From NCBI RefSeq assembly GCF_051401765.1, contig NW_027480598.1:62001-126000 (forward strand): a DNA stretch of 64,000 nucleotides, written 5' to 3'. The notes under the pieces are model-generated. The model was given only the letters and a program-made list of their open reading frames with translations. It was not told where the DNA came from and did no database searches. Below are positions 1 through 13,084 of this stretch, one piece after another (within the stretch, counting starts at the first letter, position 1; each line of letters opens with the position of its first letter). This DNA comes from Calliopsis andreniformis. Lineage: Eukaryota; Arthropoda; Insecta; Hymenoptera; Andrenidae. A program made the translations under genes and the position numbers.

Positions 1-943
1 ATAGTCATAGAAGCCATAGCCATAGCCATAGCCATAGCCTTAGCAGCAATAGCCATAGCCATAGCAGCCATAGCAGCCATAGCCATATTCATAGCAGCCA
101 TAGCCATAGCCATAGCAGCCATAGCCATAGTCATAGAAGCCATAGCCATAGCCATAACCATAGCCTTAGCAGCAATAGCCATAGCCATAGCAGCCATAGC
201 AGCCATAGCCATAGCCATAGCCATAGCAGCCATAGCCATAGTCATAGAAGCCATAGCCATAGCCATAGCCATAGCCTTAGCAGCAATAGCCATAGCCATA
301 GCAGCCATAGCAGCCTAGCCATAGCCATAGCAGCCATAGCCATAGCCATAGCACGCATAGCGATAGCCATAGCAGCCGTAGCCATAGCCATAGCAGCGAT
401 AGACATAGCCATAGCAGCCATAGCCGTAGTCATAGCATCCATAGCCATAGCCACAGCAGCGGTTGCCATAGCCATAGCAGCCAGAGCCATAGCCATAGCA
501 GCTATAGCCATACCCAAAGCAGCCTTAGCCATAGCCATAGCGGCCATAGACATGACCATAGACATAGCCATAGCAGCCATAGCCATAGCCATAGCAGCCA
601 TAGCCATAGCCATAGCCATAGCCAGAGCCATAGCCATAGCAGCAATAGCAATTACCATAGCAGCCATAGTAGCCACAGCCAAAGCTATTGCAGCCATAGC
701 CATAGCCATAACAGCCATTGCCATAGCCATAGCAGTCATAGCGATAGCCATAGGAGCCGTTGCCATAGCCATAGCAGCCATAGCCATAGCCGTAGCACGC
801 ATAGCCATAGCCATAGCAGCCGTAGCCATAGCCATAGTAGCGATAGACATAGCCATATCAGCCATAGCCGTAGCCATAGCATCCATAGCCATAGCCACAG
901 CAGCGGTAGCCGTAGCCATAGTCCTAGCAGCCATAGCCATAGC
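1..943. repeat. Left-edge block, copy 1 of a 943-base repeat (partner 9670-10612)
   Basis: Bases 1-943 match 9670-10612 at a constant spacing of 9669; the match is cut by the window edge on the left and ends at 943/10612. I saw no difference between the two in the parts compared. Inside, a smaller unit beginning ATAGTCATAGAAGCC starts at 1, 127 and 238, giving local periods of 126 and 111 bp, which differ by one 15-bp (6+9) step. A register-breaking CAGCCTAGCC lies at about 310-320. No gene. Confidence 0.85.
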
Positions 944-1658
944 ACGCACAGCGATAGCCACAGCACGCATAGCGATAGCGATAGCAGCCGTAGCCATAGC
1001 CATAGCAGCGATAGACATAGGCATATCAGCCATAGCCGTAGCCATAGCCGTAGCCATAGCATCCATAGCCATAGCCACAGCAGCGGTAGCCATAGCCATA
1101 GTCTTAGCAGTCATAGCCATAGCCGTAGTAGCTATAGCAATAACCATAGCAGACATAGCCATAGCCGTAGCACGCATAGCGATAGCCATAGCAGCCGTAA
1201 CCATAGCCAGAGCAGCCATAGCCATAGCCAGAGCAGCAATAGCCTTATTCATAGCAGCCATAGCCATAGCCATAGCAGATATAGCCATAGCAGATATAGC
1301 CATAGCAGACATAGCCATATCCATAGCAGCCATAGTCATAGCCATAGTAGGCATAGCCATAGCCATAGCGGCCATAGCAATAACCGTAGCAGCCATAGCC
1401 ATAGCCACAGCCATAGCAGTCATAGCCATAGCCATAGCAGCCATAGACATAGCAGCCATAGCTATAGCCATAGCAGCCATAGACATAGCCATAGCCACAG
1501 GAGCCAATGCCATAGCCATAGCAGTTATAGCCATAGCCCTAGCAGCCATAGGCATAGCTATACCAGCCATAGCCATAGCAGCCATTGTCATAGCCATAGC
1601 CATAGCCACAGCAGCCAATGCCATAGCCATAGCAGTTATAGCCATAGCCGCAGCAGCC

Positions 1659-1823
1659 ATACGCATAGCTATACCGGCCATGGATGTAGCAGCCGTAGCC
1701 ATAGCCATAGGAGCCATAGCTATATCCATAGCAGCAATAGCCACAGCCATAGCAGCCATAGGCATAGCTATAGGAGCCATAGCCATAGCAATAGCACGCA
1801 TAGCGATAGTCATAGCAGCCTAG
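1659..1823. repeat. Terminal cassette ending in the CAGCCTAGCC register break (type example)
   Basis: A conserved ~165-base stretch has GCCATACGCATAGC, GGAGCCATAGCTATATCC, GGCATAGCTATAGGAGCC and GCACGCATAGCGATAG in fixed order. It ends at GCAGCC|TAGCC, one A short of the normal GCAGCCATAGCC. CAGCCTAGCC occurs about 20 times, near 310, 1814, 2504, 3094, 6180, 6871, 7461, 9491, 9980, 11881, 15020, 15820, 19662, 20255, 22102, 22695, 28844, 29757, 30317 and 33764. A few of these (310, 9980, 15820, 30317, 33764) have a different left flank. Undeleted cassettes at about 4321-4345 and 8687-8711 show the ancestral state. Each copy puts a TAG stop into the Ile-Ala frame. Confidence 0.85.
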
Positions 1824-3924
1824 CCATAGCCATAGCAGCCATAGCCATAGCCATATCAGCCATAGCCATAGCCACAGCCATAGCTGCCATAGCCGTAGCC
1901 GAAGCAGACATAGCCATAGCCATAGCAGTTACAGCCACAGCCGTAGCAGCCATAGGCATTGCTATACCAGCCATAGACATAGCAGCCATTGCCATGTACA
2001 TTGCAGCCATAGCCATAGCCATAGCAGCCGTAGCCATAGCCATAGCCATAGCGGCCACAGCTATATACATAGAAGACATAGCCATAGCCATAGCCATAGC
2101 AGCCATAGACATAGCCATAGCCACAGGAGCCAATGCCATAGCCATAGCAGTTATAGCCATAGCCCTAGCAGCCATAGGCATAGCTATACCAGCCATAGCC
2201 ATAGCTTCCATGGCCATAGCCATAGCAGCCATTGTCATAGCCACAGCCATAGCCACAGCAGCCAATGCCATAGCCATAGCAGTTATAGCCATAGCCGTAC
2301 CAGCCATACGCATAGCCATAGCAGTTATAGCCATAGCCGTACCAGCCATACGCATAGCTATACCGGCCATAGATGTAGCAGCAGTAGCCATAGCCATAGG
2401 AGCCATAGCTATATCCATAGCAGCAATAGCCACAGCCATAGCAGCCATAGGCATAGCTATAGGAGGCATAGCCATAGCAATAGCACGCATAGCGATAGTC
2501 ATAGCAGCCTAGCCATAGCCATAGCCATAGCAACTATAGCCATAGCCATAGTAGCAACAGCCAAAGCTATAACAGCGATATTCATAGCCATAGCAGCCAT
2601 AGCAGACATAGCCATAGCCATAGCCATAGCAGCCATAGCCATGTCCATAGTCATAGCAGCCATAGCCATAGCCATAGCAGCCATAGCCATACCCATAGAA
2701 GCCATAGCCATAGCCTTAGCAGCCATAGACATAGCAGCCATAGCCATAGCCATAGCAGCCATTGTCATAGCCATAGCCATTGCCATAGCATCCATAGCCA
2801 TAGCCATAGCAGCCATAGCCATAGACATAGCAGCCGTAGCCATAGCCATAGCCATAGCAGCCATTGTCATAGCCATAGCCATAGCCAGAGCAGCCAATGC
2901 CGTAGCCAGAGCAGTTATAGCCATAGCCGTAGCAGCCATACGCATAGCTATACCAGCCATAAACGTAGCAGCCATAGCCATAGCCACAGGAGCCATTGCT
3001 ATATCCATAGCAGCAATAGCCACAGCCATAGCAGCCATATGCATAGCTATAGGAGCCATAGCCATAGCAATAGCACGCATAGCGATAGCCATAGCAGCCT
3101 AGCCATAGCAGCCATAGCCATAGCCATATCAGCCATAGCCATAGATATAGCCATAGCAGCCATAGCCATAGCCAGAGCAGACATAGCCATTGTCATAGCA
3201 GCCATAGCCATAGCCGTAGCCATAGCCATTGCCATTGCAGCACTAGCGATAGCAATAGCAGGCATAGCCATACCCATAGCGGCCATAGCAGCCATAGCCA
3301 TAGCCATATCAGCCATAGCCATAGACATAGCCATAGCACGCATAGCCATAGCCATAGCAGCCGTAGCCATAGCCACAGTAGCGATAGACATAGCCATATC
3401 AGCCATAGCCGTAGCCATAGCATCCATAGCCATAGCCACAGCAGCGCTAGCCGTAGCCATAGTCCTAGCAGCCATAGCCATAGCCGTAGTAGCTATAGCA
3501 ATAACCATAGCAGACATAGCCATAGCCGTAGCGCGCATAGCGATAGCCATAGCAGCCATAACCATAGCCAGAGCAGCCAGAGCCATAGCCATAGCAGCAA
3601 TAGCCATATTCATAGCAGCCATAGCCATAGCCATAGCAGACATGGCCATAGCCATAGCTGCCATACTCATAGCCATAGTAGCCATAGCCATAGCCATAGC
3701 AGCCATAGCATTAGCCACAGCAGCCACTGCCATAGCCACAGCCATAGCTGCCATAGCCATAGCCATAGCAGGCATAGACATAGCAGCCATAGCCATAGCC
3801 ATAGCAGCCATAGTCATAGCCATAGCAGCCATAACAGCCATAGCCATAGCCATAGTAGCCACAGCCAAAGCTATAGCAGCGATATTCATAGCCATAGCAG
3901 CCATAGCAGACATAGCCATAGCCA

Positions 3925-3945
3925 TAGCCATAGACAGCCATAGCC
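3925..3945. repeat. TAGACAGCC register break (type example)
   Basis: TAGACAGCC stands where TAGCAGCC is expected, a net gain of one base. Copies lie at 3931, 8297, 11060, 13700, 20953 and 23393. Spacings of 4366, 2640 and 2440 show that they travelled inside the larger duplications. The + strand frame passes from Ile-Ala into Ser-His here, and the - strand Met-Ala frame into Gly-Tyr. Confidence 0.82.
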
Positions 3946-5006
3946 ATAGCCATAGTCATAGCAGCCATAGCCATAGCCGTAGCAGCCATAGCCATAGCTA
4001 TACCAGCCATAGACGTAGCAGCCATAGCCGTAGGCATTGCAGCCATTGTCATAGCCATAGCAGCCATTGTCATAGCCATAGCCATAGCCACAGCAGCCAA
4101 TGCCATAGCCATAGCAGTTATAGCCATAGCCGTACCAGCCATACGCTTAGCCATAGCAGTTATAGCCATAGCCGTAACAGCCATACGCATAGCTATACCG
4201 GCCATAGATGTAGCAGCAGTAGCCATAGCCATAGGAGCCATAGCTATATCCATAGCAGCAATAGCCACAGCCATAGCAGCCATAGGCATAGCTATAGGAG
4301 GCATAGCCATTGCAAGAGCACGCATAGCGATAGTCATAGCAGCCATAGCCATAGCCATAGAAGCCATAGCCATAGCCATATCAGCCATAGCCATAGACAT
4401 AGCCATAGCAGCCAGAGCCATAGCCAGAGCAGACATAGCCATAGCCATAGCAGCCATAGCCATAGCCGTAGCCATAGCCATTGCCATTGCAGCACTAGCG
4501 ATAGCCATAGCAGCCATAGCAGCCATAGCTATATCCATAGCAGCCATTGTAATAGCCATAGCCATAGCCACAGCAGGCGATGCCATAGCCATAGCAGTTA
4601 TAGCCATAGCCACAGCAGGCGATGCCATAGCCATAGCAGTTATAGCCATAGCCGTAGCAGCCATACGCATAGCTATACCAGCCATAGACGTAGCAGCCAT
4701 AGCCGTAGGCATTGCAGCCATTGTCATAGCCATAGCAGCCGTAGCCATAGCCATAGCCATAGCAGCCATAGACATAGCCATAGCCACAGGAGCCAATGCC
4801 ATATCCATAGCAGTTATAGCCATAGCCCTAGCAGCCATAGGCATAGCTATACCAGCCATAGCCATAGCAGCCATAGCCATAGCCATAGCAGCCATTGTCA
4901 TAGCCATAGCCATAGCCACAGCAGCCAATACCATAGCCATAGCAGTTATAGCCATAGCCGTAGCAGCCATACGCATAGCTATACCGGCCATAGATGTAGC
5001 AGCCGT

Positions 5007-8000
5007 AGCCATAGCCATAGCAGCAATAGCAATTACCATAGCAGCCATAGTAGCCACAGCCAAAGCTATTGCAGCCATAGCCATAGCCATAACAGCCATT
5101 GCCATAGCCATAGCAGTCATAGCGATAGCCATAGGAGCCGTTGCCATAGCCATAGCAGCCATAGCCATAGCCGTAGCACGCATAGCCATAGCCATAGCAG
5201 CCGTAGCCATAGCCATAGTAGCGATAGACATAGCCATATCAGCCATAGCCGTAGCCATAGCATCCATAGCCATAGCCACAGCAGCGGTAGCCGTAGCCAT
5301 AGTCCTAGCAGCCATAGCCATAGCACGCACAGCGATAGCCACAGCACGCATAGCGATAGCGATAGCAGCCGTAGCCATAGCCATAGCAGCGATAGACATA
5401 GGCATATCAGCCATAGCCGTAGCCATAGCCGTAGCCATAGCATCCATAGCCATAGCCACAGCAGCGGTAGCCATAGCCATAGTCTTAGCAGTCATAGCCA
5501 TAGCCGTAGTAGCTATAGCAATAACCATAGCAGACATAGCCATAGCCGTAGCACGCATAGCGATAGCCATAGCAGCCGTAACCATAGCCAGAGCAGCCAT
5601 AGCCATAGCCAGAGCAGCAATAGCCTTATTCATAGCAGCCATAGCCATAGCCATAGCAGATATAGCCATAGCAGACATAGCCATATCCATAGCAGCCATA
5701 GTCATAGCCATAGTAGGCATAGCCATAGCCATAGCGGCCATAGCAATAACCGTAGCAGCCATAGCCATAGCCACAGCCATAGCAGTCATAGCCATAGCCA
5801 TAGCAGCCATAGACATAGCAGCCATAGCTATAGCCATAGCAGCCATAGACATAGCCATAGCCACAGGAGCCAATGCCATAGCCATAGCAGTTATAGCCAT
5901 AGCCCTAGCAGCCATAGGCATAGCTATACCAGCCATAGCCATAGCAGCCATTGTCATAGCCATAGCCATAGCCACAGCAGCCAATGCCATAGCCATAGCA
6001 GTTATAGCCATAGCCGCAGCAGCCATACGCATAGCTATACCGGCCATGGATGTAGCAGCCGTAGCCATAGCCATAGGAGCCATAGCTATATCCATAGCAG
6101 CAATAGCCACAGCCATAGCAGCCATAGGCATAGCTATAGGAGCCATAGCCATAGCAATAGCACGCATAGCGATAGTCATAGCAGCCTAGCCATAGCCATA
6201 GCAGCCATAGCCATAGCCATATCAGCCATAGCCATAGCCACAGCCATAGCTGCCATAGCCGTAGCCGAAGCAGACATAGCCATAGCCATAGCAGTTACAG
6301 CCACAGCCGTAGCAGCCATAGGCATTGCTATACCAGCCATAGACATAGCAGCCATTGCCATGTACATTGCAGCCATAGCCATAGCCATAGCAGCCGTAGC
6401 CATAGCCATAGCCATAGCGGCCACAGCTATATACATAGAAGACATAGCCATAGCCATAGCCATAGCAGCCATAGACATAGCCATAGCCACAGGAGCCAAT
6501 GCCATAGCCATAGCAGTTATAGCCATAGCCCTAGCAGCCATAGGCATAGCTATACCAGCCATAGCCATAGCTTCCATGGCCATAGCCATAGCAGCCATTG
6601 TCATAGCCACAGCCATAGCCACAGCAGCCAATGCCATAGCCATAGCAGTTATAGCCATAGCCGTACCAGCCATACGCATAGCCATAGCAGTTATAGCCAT
6701 AGCCGTACCAGCCATACGCATAGCTATACCGGCCATAGATGTAGCAGCAGTAGCCATAGCCATAGGAGCCATAGCTATATCCATAGCAGCAATAGCCACA
6801 GCCATAGCAGCCATAGGCATAGCTATAGGAGGCATAGCCATAGCAATAGCACGCATAGCGATAGTCATAGCAGCCTAGCCATAGCCATAGCCATAGCAAC
6901 TATAGCCATAGCCATAGTAGCAACAGCCAAAGCTATAACAGCGATATTCATAGCCATAGCAGCCATAGCAGACATAGCCATAGCCATAGCCATAGCAGCC
7001 ATAGCCATGTCCATAGTCATAGCAGCCATAGCCATAGCCATAGCAGCCATAGCCATACCCATAGAAGCCATAGCCATAGCCTTAGCAGCCATAGACATAG
7101 CAGCCATAGCCATAGCCATAGCAGCCATTGTCATAGCCATAGCCATTGCCATAGCATCCATAGCCATAGCCATAGCAGCCATAGCCATAGACATAGCAGC
7201 CGTAGCCATAGCCATAGCCATAGCAGCCATTGTCATAGCCATAGCCATAGCCAGAGCAGCCAATGCCGTAGCCAGAGCAGTTATAGCCATAGCCGTAGCA
7301 GCCATACGCATAGCTATACCAGCCATAAACGTAGCAGCCATAGCCATAGCCACAGGAGCCATTGCTATATCCATAGCAGCAATAGCCACAGCCATAGCAG
7401 CCATATGCATAGCTATAGGAGCCATAGCCATAGCAATAGCACGCATAGCGATAGCCATAGCAGCCTAGCCATAGCAGCCATAGCCATAGCCATATCAGCC
7501 ATAGCCATAGATATAGCCATAGCAGCCATAGCCATAGCCAGAGCAGACATAGCCATTGTCATAGCAGCCATAGCCATAGCCGTAGCCATAGCCATTGCCA
7601 TTGCAGCACTAGCGATAGCAATAGCAGGCATAGCCATACCCATAGCGGCCATAGCAGCCATAGCCATAGCCATATCAGCCATAGCCATAGACATAGCCAT
7701 AGCACGCATAGCCATAGCCATAGCAGCCGTAGCCATAGCCACAGTAGCGATAGACATAGCCATATCAGCCATAGCCGTAGCCATAGCATCCATAGCCATA
7801 GCCACAGCAGCGCTAGCCGTAGCCATAGTCCTAGCAGCCATAGCCATAGCCGTAGTAGCTATAGCAATAACCATAGCAGACATAGCCATAGCCGTAGCGC
7901 GCATAGCGATAGCCATAGCAGCCATAACCATAGCCAGAGCAGCCAGAGCCATAGCCATAGCAGCAATAGCCATATTCATAGCAGCCATAGCCATAGCCAT

Positions 8001-9372
8001 AGCAGACATGGCCATAGCCATAGCTGCCATACTCATAGCCATAGTAGCCATAGCCATAGCCATAGCAGCCATAGCATTAGCCACAGCAGCCACTGCCATA
8101 GCCACAGCCATAGCTGCCATAGCCATAGCCATAGCAGGCATAGACATAGCAGCCATAGCCATAGCCATAGCAGCCATAGTCATAGCCATAGCAGCCATAA
8201 CAGCCATAGCCATAGCCATAGTAGCCACAGCCAAAGCTATAGCAGCGATATTCATAGCCATAGCAGCCATAGCAGACATAGCCATAGCCATAGCCATAGA
8301 CAGCCATAGCCATAGCCATAGTCATAGCAGCCATAGCCATAGCCGTAGCAGCCATAGCCATAGCTATACCAGCCATAGACGTAGCAGCCATAGCCGTAGG
8401 CATTGCAGCCATTGTCATAGCCATAGCAGCCATTGTCATAGCCATAGCCATAGCCACAGCAGCCAATGCCATAGCCATAGCAGTTATAGCCATAGCCGTA
8501 CCAGCCATACGCTTAGCCATAGCAGTTATAGCCATAGCCGTAACAGCCATACGCATAGCTATACCGGCCATAGATGTAGCAGCAGTAGCCATAGCCATAG
8601 GAGCCATAGCTATATCCATAGCAGCAATAGCCACAGCCATAGCAGCCATAGGCATAGCTATAGGAGGCATAGCCATTGCAAGAGCACGCATAGCGATAGT
8701 CATAGCAGCCATAGCCATAGCCATAGAAGCCATAGCCATAGCCATATCAGCCATAGCCATAGACATAGCCATAGCAGCCAGAGCCATAGCCAGAGCAGAC
8801 ATAGCCATAGCCATAGCAGCCATAGCCATAGCCGTAGCCATAGCCATTGCCATTGCAGCACTAGCGATAGCCATAGCAGCCATAGCAGCCATAGCTATAT
8901 CCATAGCAGCCATTGTAATAGCCATAGCCATAGCCACAGCAGGCGATGCCATAGCCATAGCAGTTATAGCCATAGCCACAGCAGGCGATGCCATAGCCAT
9001 AGCAGTTATAGCCATAGCCGTAGCAGCCATACGCATAGCTATACCAGCCATAGACGTAGCAGCCATAGCCGTAGGCATTGCAGCCATTGTCATAGCCATA
9101 GCAGCCGTAGCCATAGCCATAGCCATAGCAGCCATAGACATAGCCATAGCCACAGGAGCCAATGCCATATCCATAGCAGTTATAGCCATAGCCCTAGCAG
9201 CCATAGGCATAGCTATACCAGCCATAGCCATAGCAGCCATAGCCATAGCCATAGCAGCCATTGTCATAGCCATAGCCATAGCCACAGCAGCCAATACCAT
9301 AGCCATAGCAGTTATAGCCATAGCCGTAGCAGCCATACGCATAGCTATACCGGCCATAGATGTAGCAGCCGT
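5007..9372. repeat. 4366-bp higher-order unit, copy B
   Basis: Second tandem copy, immediately after copy A. It lacks one 15-base (6+9) step present in copy A and reproduces every register break: CAGCCTAGCC at about 6180, 6871 and 7461, TAGACAGCC at 8297, and the undeleted form near 8687-8711. Similarity to the start of the next would-be copy runs only a few bases further, to 9386, where the sequence switches to the terminal cassette of the linker. No gene. Confidence 0.9.
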
Positions 9373-9669
9373 AGCCATAGCCATAGGAGCCATAGCTATA
9401 TCCATAGCAGCAATAGCCACAGCCATAGCAGCCATAGGCATAGCTATAGGAGCCATAGCCAAAGCAATGGCACTCATAGCGATAGTCATAGCAGCCTAGC
9501 CATAGCCATAACCATAGCCTTAGCAGCAATAGCCATGGCCATAGCAGTCATAGCAGCCATAGCCATAGCCATAGCAGCCATAGCCATAGCCATAGCACGC
9601 ATAGCGATAGCCATAGCAGCCGTAGCCATAGCCATAGCAGCGATAGACATAGCCATAGCAGCCATAGCC
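9373..9669. repeat. Linker of the same hexamer array between larger blocks
   Basis: About 300 bases of ATAGCC array between copy B and the second copy of the window's left edge. It holds a terminal cassette ending in CAGCCTAGCC (about 9491-9500), then a segment with ATAACCATAGCCTTAGCAGC. Two variants rare elsewhere, CCAAAGCAATGGC and CACTCATAGCG, sit just before the junction. No gene or regulatory signal. Confidence 0.75.
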
Positions 9670-10612
9670 ATAGTCATAGAAGCCATAGCCATAGCCATAG
9701 CCATAGCCTTAGCAGCAATAGCCATAGCCATAGCAGCCATAGCAGCCATAGCCATATTCATAGCAGCCATAGCCATAGCCATAGCAGCCATAGCCATAGT
9801 CATAGAAGCCATAGCCATAGCCATAACCATAGCCTTAGCAGCAATAGCCATAGCCATAGCAGCCATAGCAGCCATAGCCATAGCCATAGCCATAGCAGCC
9901 ATAGCCATAGTCATAGAAGCCATAGCCATAGCCATAGCCATAGCCTTAGCAGCAATAGCCATAGCCATAGCAGCCATAGCAGCCTAGCCATAGCCATAGC
10001 AGCCATAGCCATAGCCATAGCACGCATAGCGATAGCCATAGCAGCCGTAGCCATAGCCATAGCAGCGATAGACATAGCCATAGCAGCCATAGCCGTAGTC
10101 ATAGCATCCATAGCCATAGCCACAGCAGCGGTTGCCATAGCCATAGCAGCCAGAGCCATAGCCATAGCAGCTATAGCCATACCCAAAGCAGCCTTAGCCA
10201 TAGCCATAGCGGCCATAGACATGACCATAGACATAGCCATAGCAGCCATAGCCATAGCCATAGCAGCCATAGCCATAGCCATAGCCATAGCCAGAGCCAT
10301 AGCCATAGCAGCAATAGCAATTACCATAGCAGCCATAGTAGCCACAGCCAAAGCTATTGCAGCCATAGCCATAGCCATAACAGCCATTGCCATAGCCATA
10401 GCAGTCATAGCGATAGCCATAGGAGCCGTTGCCATAGCCATAGCAGCCATAGCCATAGCCGTAGCACGCATAGCCATAGCCATAGCAGCCGTAGCCATAG
10501 CCATAGTAGCGATAGACATAGCCATATCAGCCATAGCCGTAGCCATAGCATCCATAGCCATAGCCACAGCAGCGGTAGCCGTAGCCATAGTCCTAGCAGC
10601 CATAGCCATAGC
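9670..10612. repeat. Second copy of the left-edge 943-base block
   Basis: Matches 1-943 at spacing 9669, including the three sub-units starting ATAGTCATAGAAGCC (9670, 9796, 9907) and the CAGCCTAGCC junction at about 9980. At 10613 it stops following the left edge and continues as sequence matching 3485-3998 (spacing 7128). The join is therefore a mosaic of two donors found elsewhere in the window, as expected from unequal exchange or gene conversion. Confidence 0.85.
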
Positions 10613-11572
10613 CGTAGTAGCTATAGCAATAACCATAGCAAACATAGCCATAGCCGTAGCGCGCATAGCGATAGCCATAGCAGCCATAACCATAGCCAGA
10701 GCAGCCAGAGCCATAGCCATAGCAGCAATAGCCATATTCATAGCAGCCATAGCCATAGCCATAGCAGACATGGCCATAGCCATAGCTGCCATACTCATAG
10801 CCATAGTAGCCATAGCCATAGCCATAGCAGCCATAGCATTAGCCACAGCAGCCACTGCCATAGCCACAGCCATAGCTGCCATAGCCATAGCCATAGCAGC
10901 CATAGACATAGCAGCCATAGCCATAGCCATAGCAGCCATAGTCATAGCCATAGCAGCCATAGCAGCCATAGCCATAGCCATAGTAGCCACAGCCAAAGCT
11001 ATAGCAGCGATATTCATAGCCATAGCAGCCATAGCAGACATAGCCATAGCCATAGCCATAGACAGCAATAGCCATAGCCATAGTCATAGCAGCCATAGCC
11101 ATAGCCGTAGCAGCCATAGCCATAGCCATAGAAGCCATAGCCATAGCCATAGCCATAGCCATTGCCATTGCAGCATTAGCGATAGCAATAGCAGGCATAG
11201 CCATAGCCAATGCGGCCATTGCAGCCATAGCCGTAGCCACGGCCATAGCAATACCAGCAATAGCCATAGCGATAGCAGCCATAGCCATAGCCATAGCAGC
11301 CATAGCCAAAGCTATAGCAGCCATAGTCATACCCATAGCAGCCATACCAGCCATAGCCACAGCCATAGCCACAGCAACTATAGCCATAGCCATAGTAGCC
11401 ACAGCCAAAGCTATAGCAGGTATATTCATAGCCATAGCAGCCATAGCAGACATAGCCACGGCCATAGCCATAGCAACTATAGCCATAGCCATAGTAGCCA
11501 CAGCCGAAGCTATAGCAGCTATATTCATAGCCATAGCAGCCATAGCAGACATAGCCACAGCCATAGCCATAG
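10445..11572. repeat. 1128-base block, copy 1 of a 2640-bp repeat
   Basis: Matches 13085-14212 at a constant spacing of 2640. Differences are few: AACATAG against GACATAG near 10640/13280, CATATTC against CACATTC near 10735/13375, and GACAGCAATA against GACAGCCATA at 11061/13701. It contains the TAGACAG register break at 11060 and a segment with GCAGCATTAGCG. Part of the block, 10613-11126, also resembles 3485-3998. No gene. Confidence 0.85.
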
Positions 11573-11636
11573 CAACTATAGCCATAGCCATAGTAGCCAC
11601 AGCCAAAGCTATAGCAGCTATATTCATAGCCATAGC

Positions 11637-12481
11637 AGCCATAGCAGCCATTGTCATAGCCATAGCCATAGCCACAGTAGCCAATGCCATAGCCATAGCA
11701 GTTATAGCCATAGCCGTAGCAGCCATACGCATAGCTATACCGGCCATAGATGTAGCAGCCGTAGCCATAGCCATAGGAGCCATAGCTATATCCATAGCAG
11801 CAATAGCCACAGCCATAGCAGCCATAGGCATAGCTATAGGAGCCATAGCCATAGCAATAGCACGTATAGCGATAGTCATAGCAGCCTAGCCATAGCCATA
11901 GCAGCCATAGCCATAGCCATATCAGCCATAGCCATAGCCACAGCCATAGCTGCCATAGCCGTAGCCGGAGCAGACATAGCCATAGCCATAGCCACAGCAG
12001 TCAGTGCCATAGCCATAGCAGTTACAGCCATAGCCGTAGCAGCCATAGACATAGCAGCCATTGCCATGTACATTGCAGCCATAGCCATAGCCATAGCAGC
12101 CGTAGCCATAGCCATATCCATAGCGGCCACAGCTATATACACAGCAGACATAGCCATAGCCATAGCCATAGCAGCCATAGACATAGCCATAGCCACAGGA
12201 GCCAATGCCATAGCCATAGCAGTTATAGCCATAGCCATAGCAGCCATAGGCATAGCTATACCAGCCATAGACATAGCTGCCATAGCCATAGCCATAGCAG
12301 CCATTGTCATAGCCATAGCCATAGCCACAGCAGCCAATGCCATAGCCCTAGCAGTTATAGCCATAGCCGTACCAGCCATACGCTTAGCCATAGCAGGTAT
12401 AGCCATAGCCGTACCAGCCATACGCATAGCTATACCGGCCATAGATGTAGCAGCCGTAGCCATAGCCATAGGAGCCATAGC
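11637..12481. repeat. ~0.85-kb block repeated at 14775-15640
   Basis: Matches 14775-15640 at spacing 3138, becoming 3159 after one 21-base (6+6+9) insertion in the right copy. It includes a terminal cassette with CAGCCTAGCC at about 11881-11890, a variant stretch with GCCATGTACATTGC, and scattered substitutions. No gene. Confidence 0.78.
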
Positions 12482-13084
12482 TATATCCATAGCAGCAATA
12501 GCCACAGCCATAGCAGCCACAGCCAAAGCTATAGCAGCGATAGTCATAGCCATAGCAGCCATAGCAGCCATAGCCATAACCATAGCCATAGCCATATCAG
12601 CCATAGCCATAGACATAGGCATAGCAGCCATAGCCATAGCCAGAGCAGACATATCCATAGTCATAGCAGCCATAGCCATAGCCGTAGCCACAGCCACTGC
12701 CATTGCAGCACTAGCGATAGCAATAGCAGGCATAGCCATACCCATAGCGGCCATAGCAGCCATAGCCATAGCCATATCAGCCATAGCCATAGACATAGCC
12801 ATAGCAGCCATAGCCATAGCCATAGCAGCCATGGCCATAGCCATAGCCAGCGCAGCTATAGCCATACCCAAAGCAGCCTTAGCCATAGCCATAGCGGCCA
12901 TAGACATGACCATAGCCATAGCCATAGCAGCCATAGCCATAGCCATAGCAGCCATAGCCATAGCCATAGCCATAGCCAGAGCCATAGCCATAGCAGCAAT
13001 AGCAATAACCATAGCAGCCATAGCCATTGCCAAAGCAGCCAGAGTCATAGCCATAGCAGCTATAGCCATAACCATAGTAGCCAT
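12482..13084. repeat. Hexamer array between the 0.85-kb and 2640-bp repeats
   Basis: Plain ATAGCC array. A stretch with GCAGCACTAGCG followed by ATACCCATAGCGGCC (about 12700-12760) resembles 3236-3290. A stretch with ACCCAAAGCAGCCTTAGCC and GACATGACC (about 12865-12915) resembles 530-560. No coding or regulatory signal beyond the repeat. Confidence 0.75.

Larger units (their letters stand above)
626..5006. repeat. 4381-bp higher-order unit, copy A
   Basis: First copy of a large direct tandem duplication. It matches 5007 onward at spacing 4381, which becomes 4366 after a 15-base difference near 1276-1300: copy A has an extra AGATATAGCCATAGC. Apart from that step the copies look identical wherever I compared them. 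The unit contains three CAGCCTAGCC junctions (about 1814-1823, 2504-2513 and 3094-3103), one TAGACAGCC junction (3931), and an intact ancestral form of the first junction at about 4321-4345. No gene. Confidence 0.9.

Noticed and set aside
242..1813. Recurring minus-strand frames beginning MTIAMRAIAMAMAPIAM as a gene family
   Set aside because: They all begin just inside the CAGCCTAGCC junction of a duplicated cassette; the shared N-terminus is explained by copying of that cassette.
1659..1823. The terminal cassette as a small gene or regulatory element
   Set aside because: It is conserved because it lies in recent duplications; it has the same unit structure as the rest and no independent motif. 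Function would need experimental support.
3711..3931. Gly-Tyr-Cys rich minus-strand segments resembling high-glycine/tyrosine keratin-associated proteins
   Set aside because: GGCTAT repeated gives Gly-Tyr automatically; the segments are short, lack a consistent start and end, and occur only where a register break switches frame. An ancient origin from such a gene cannot be excluded but nothing supports it.
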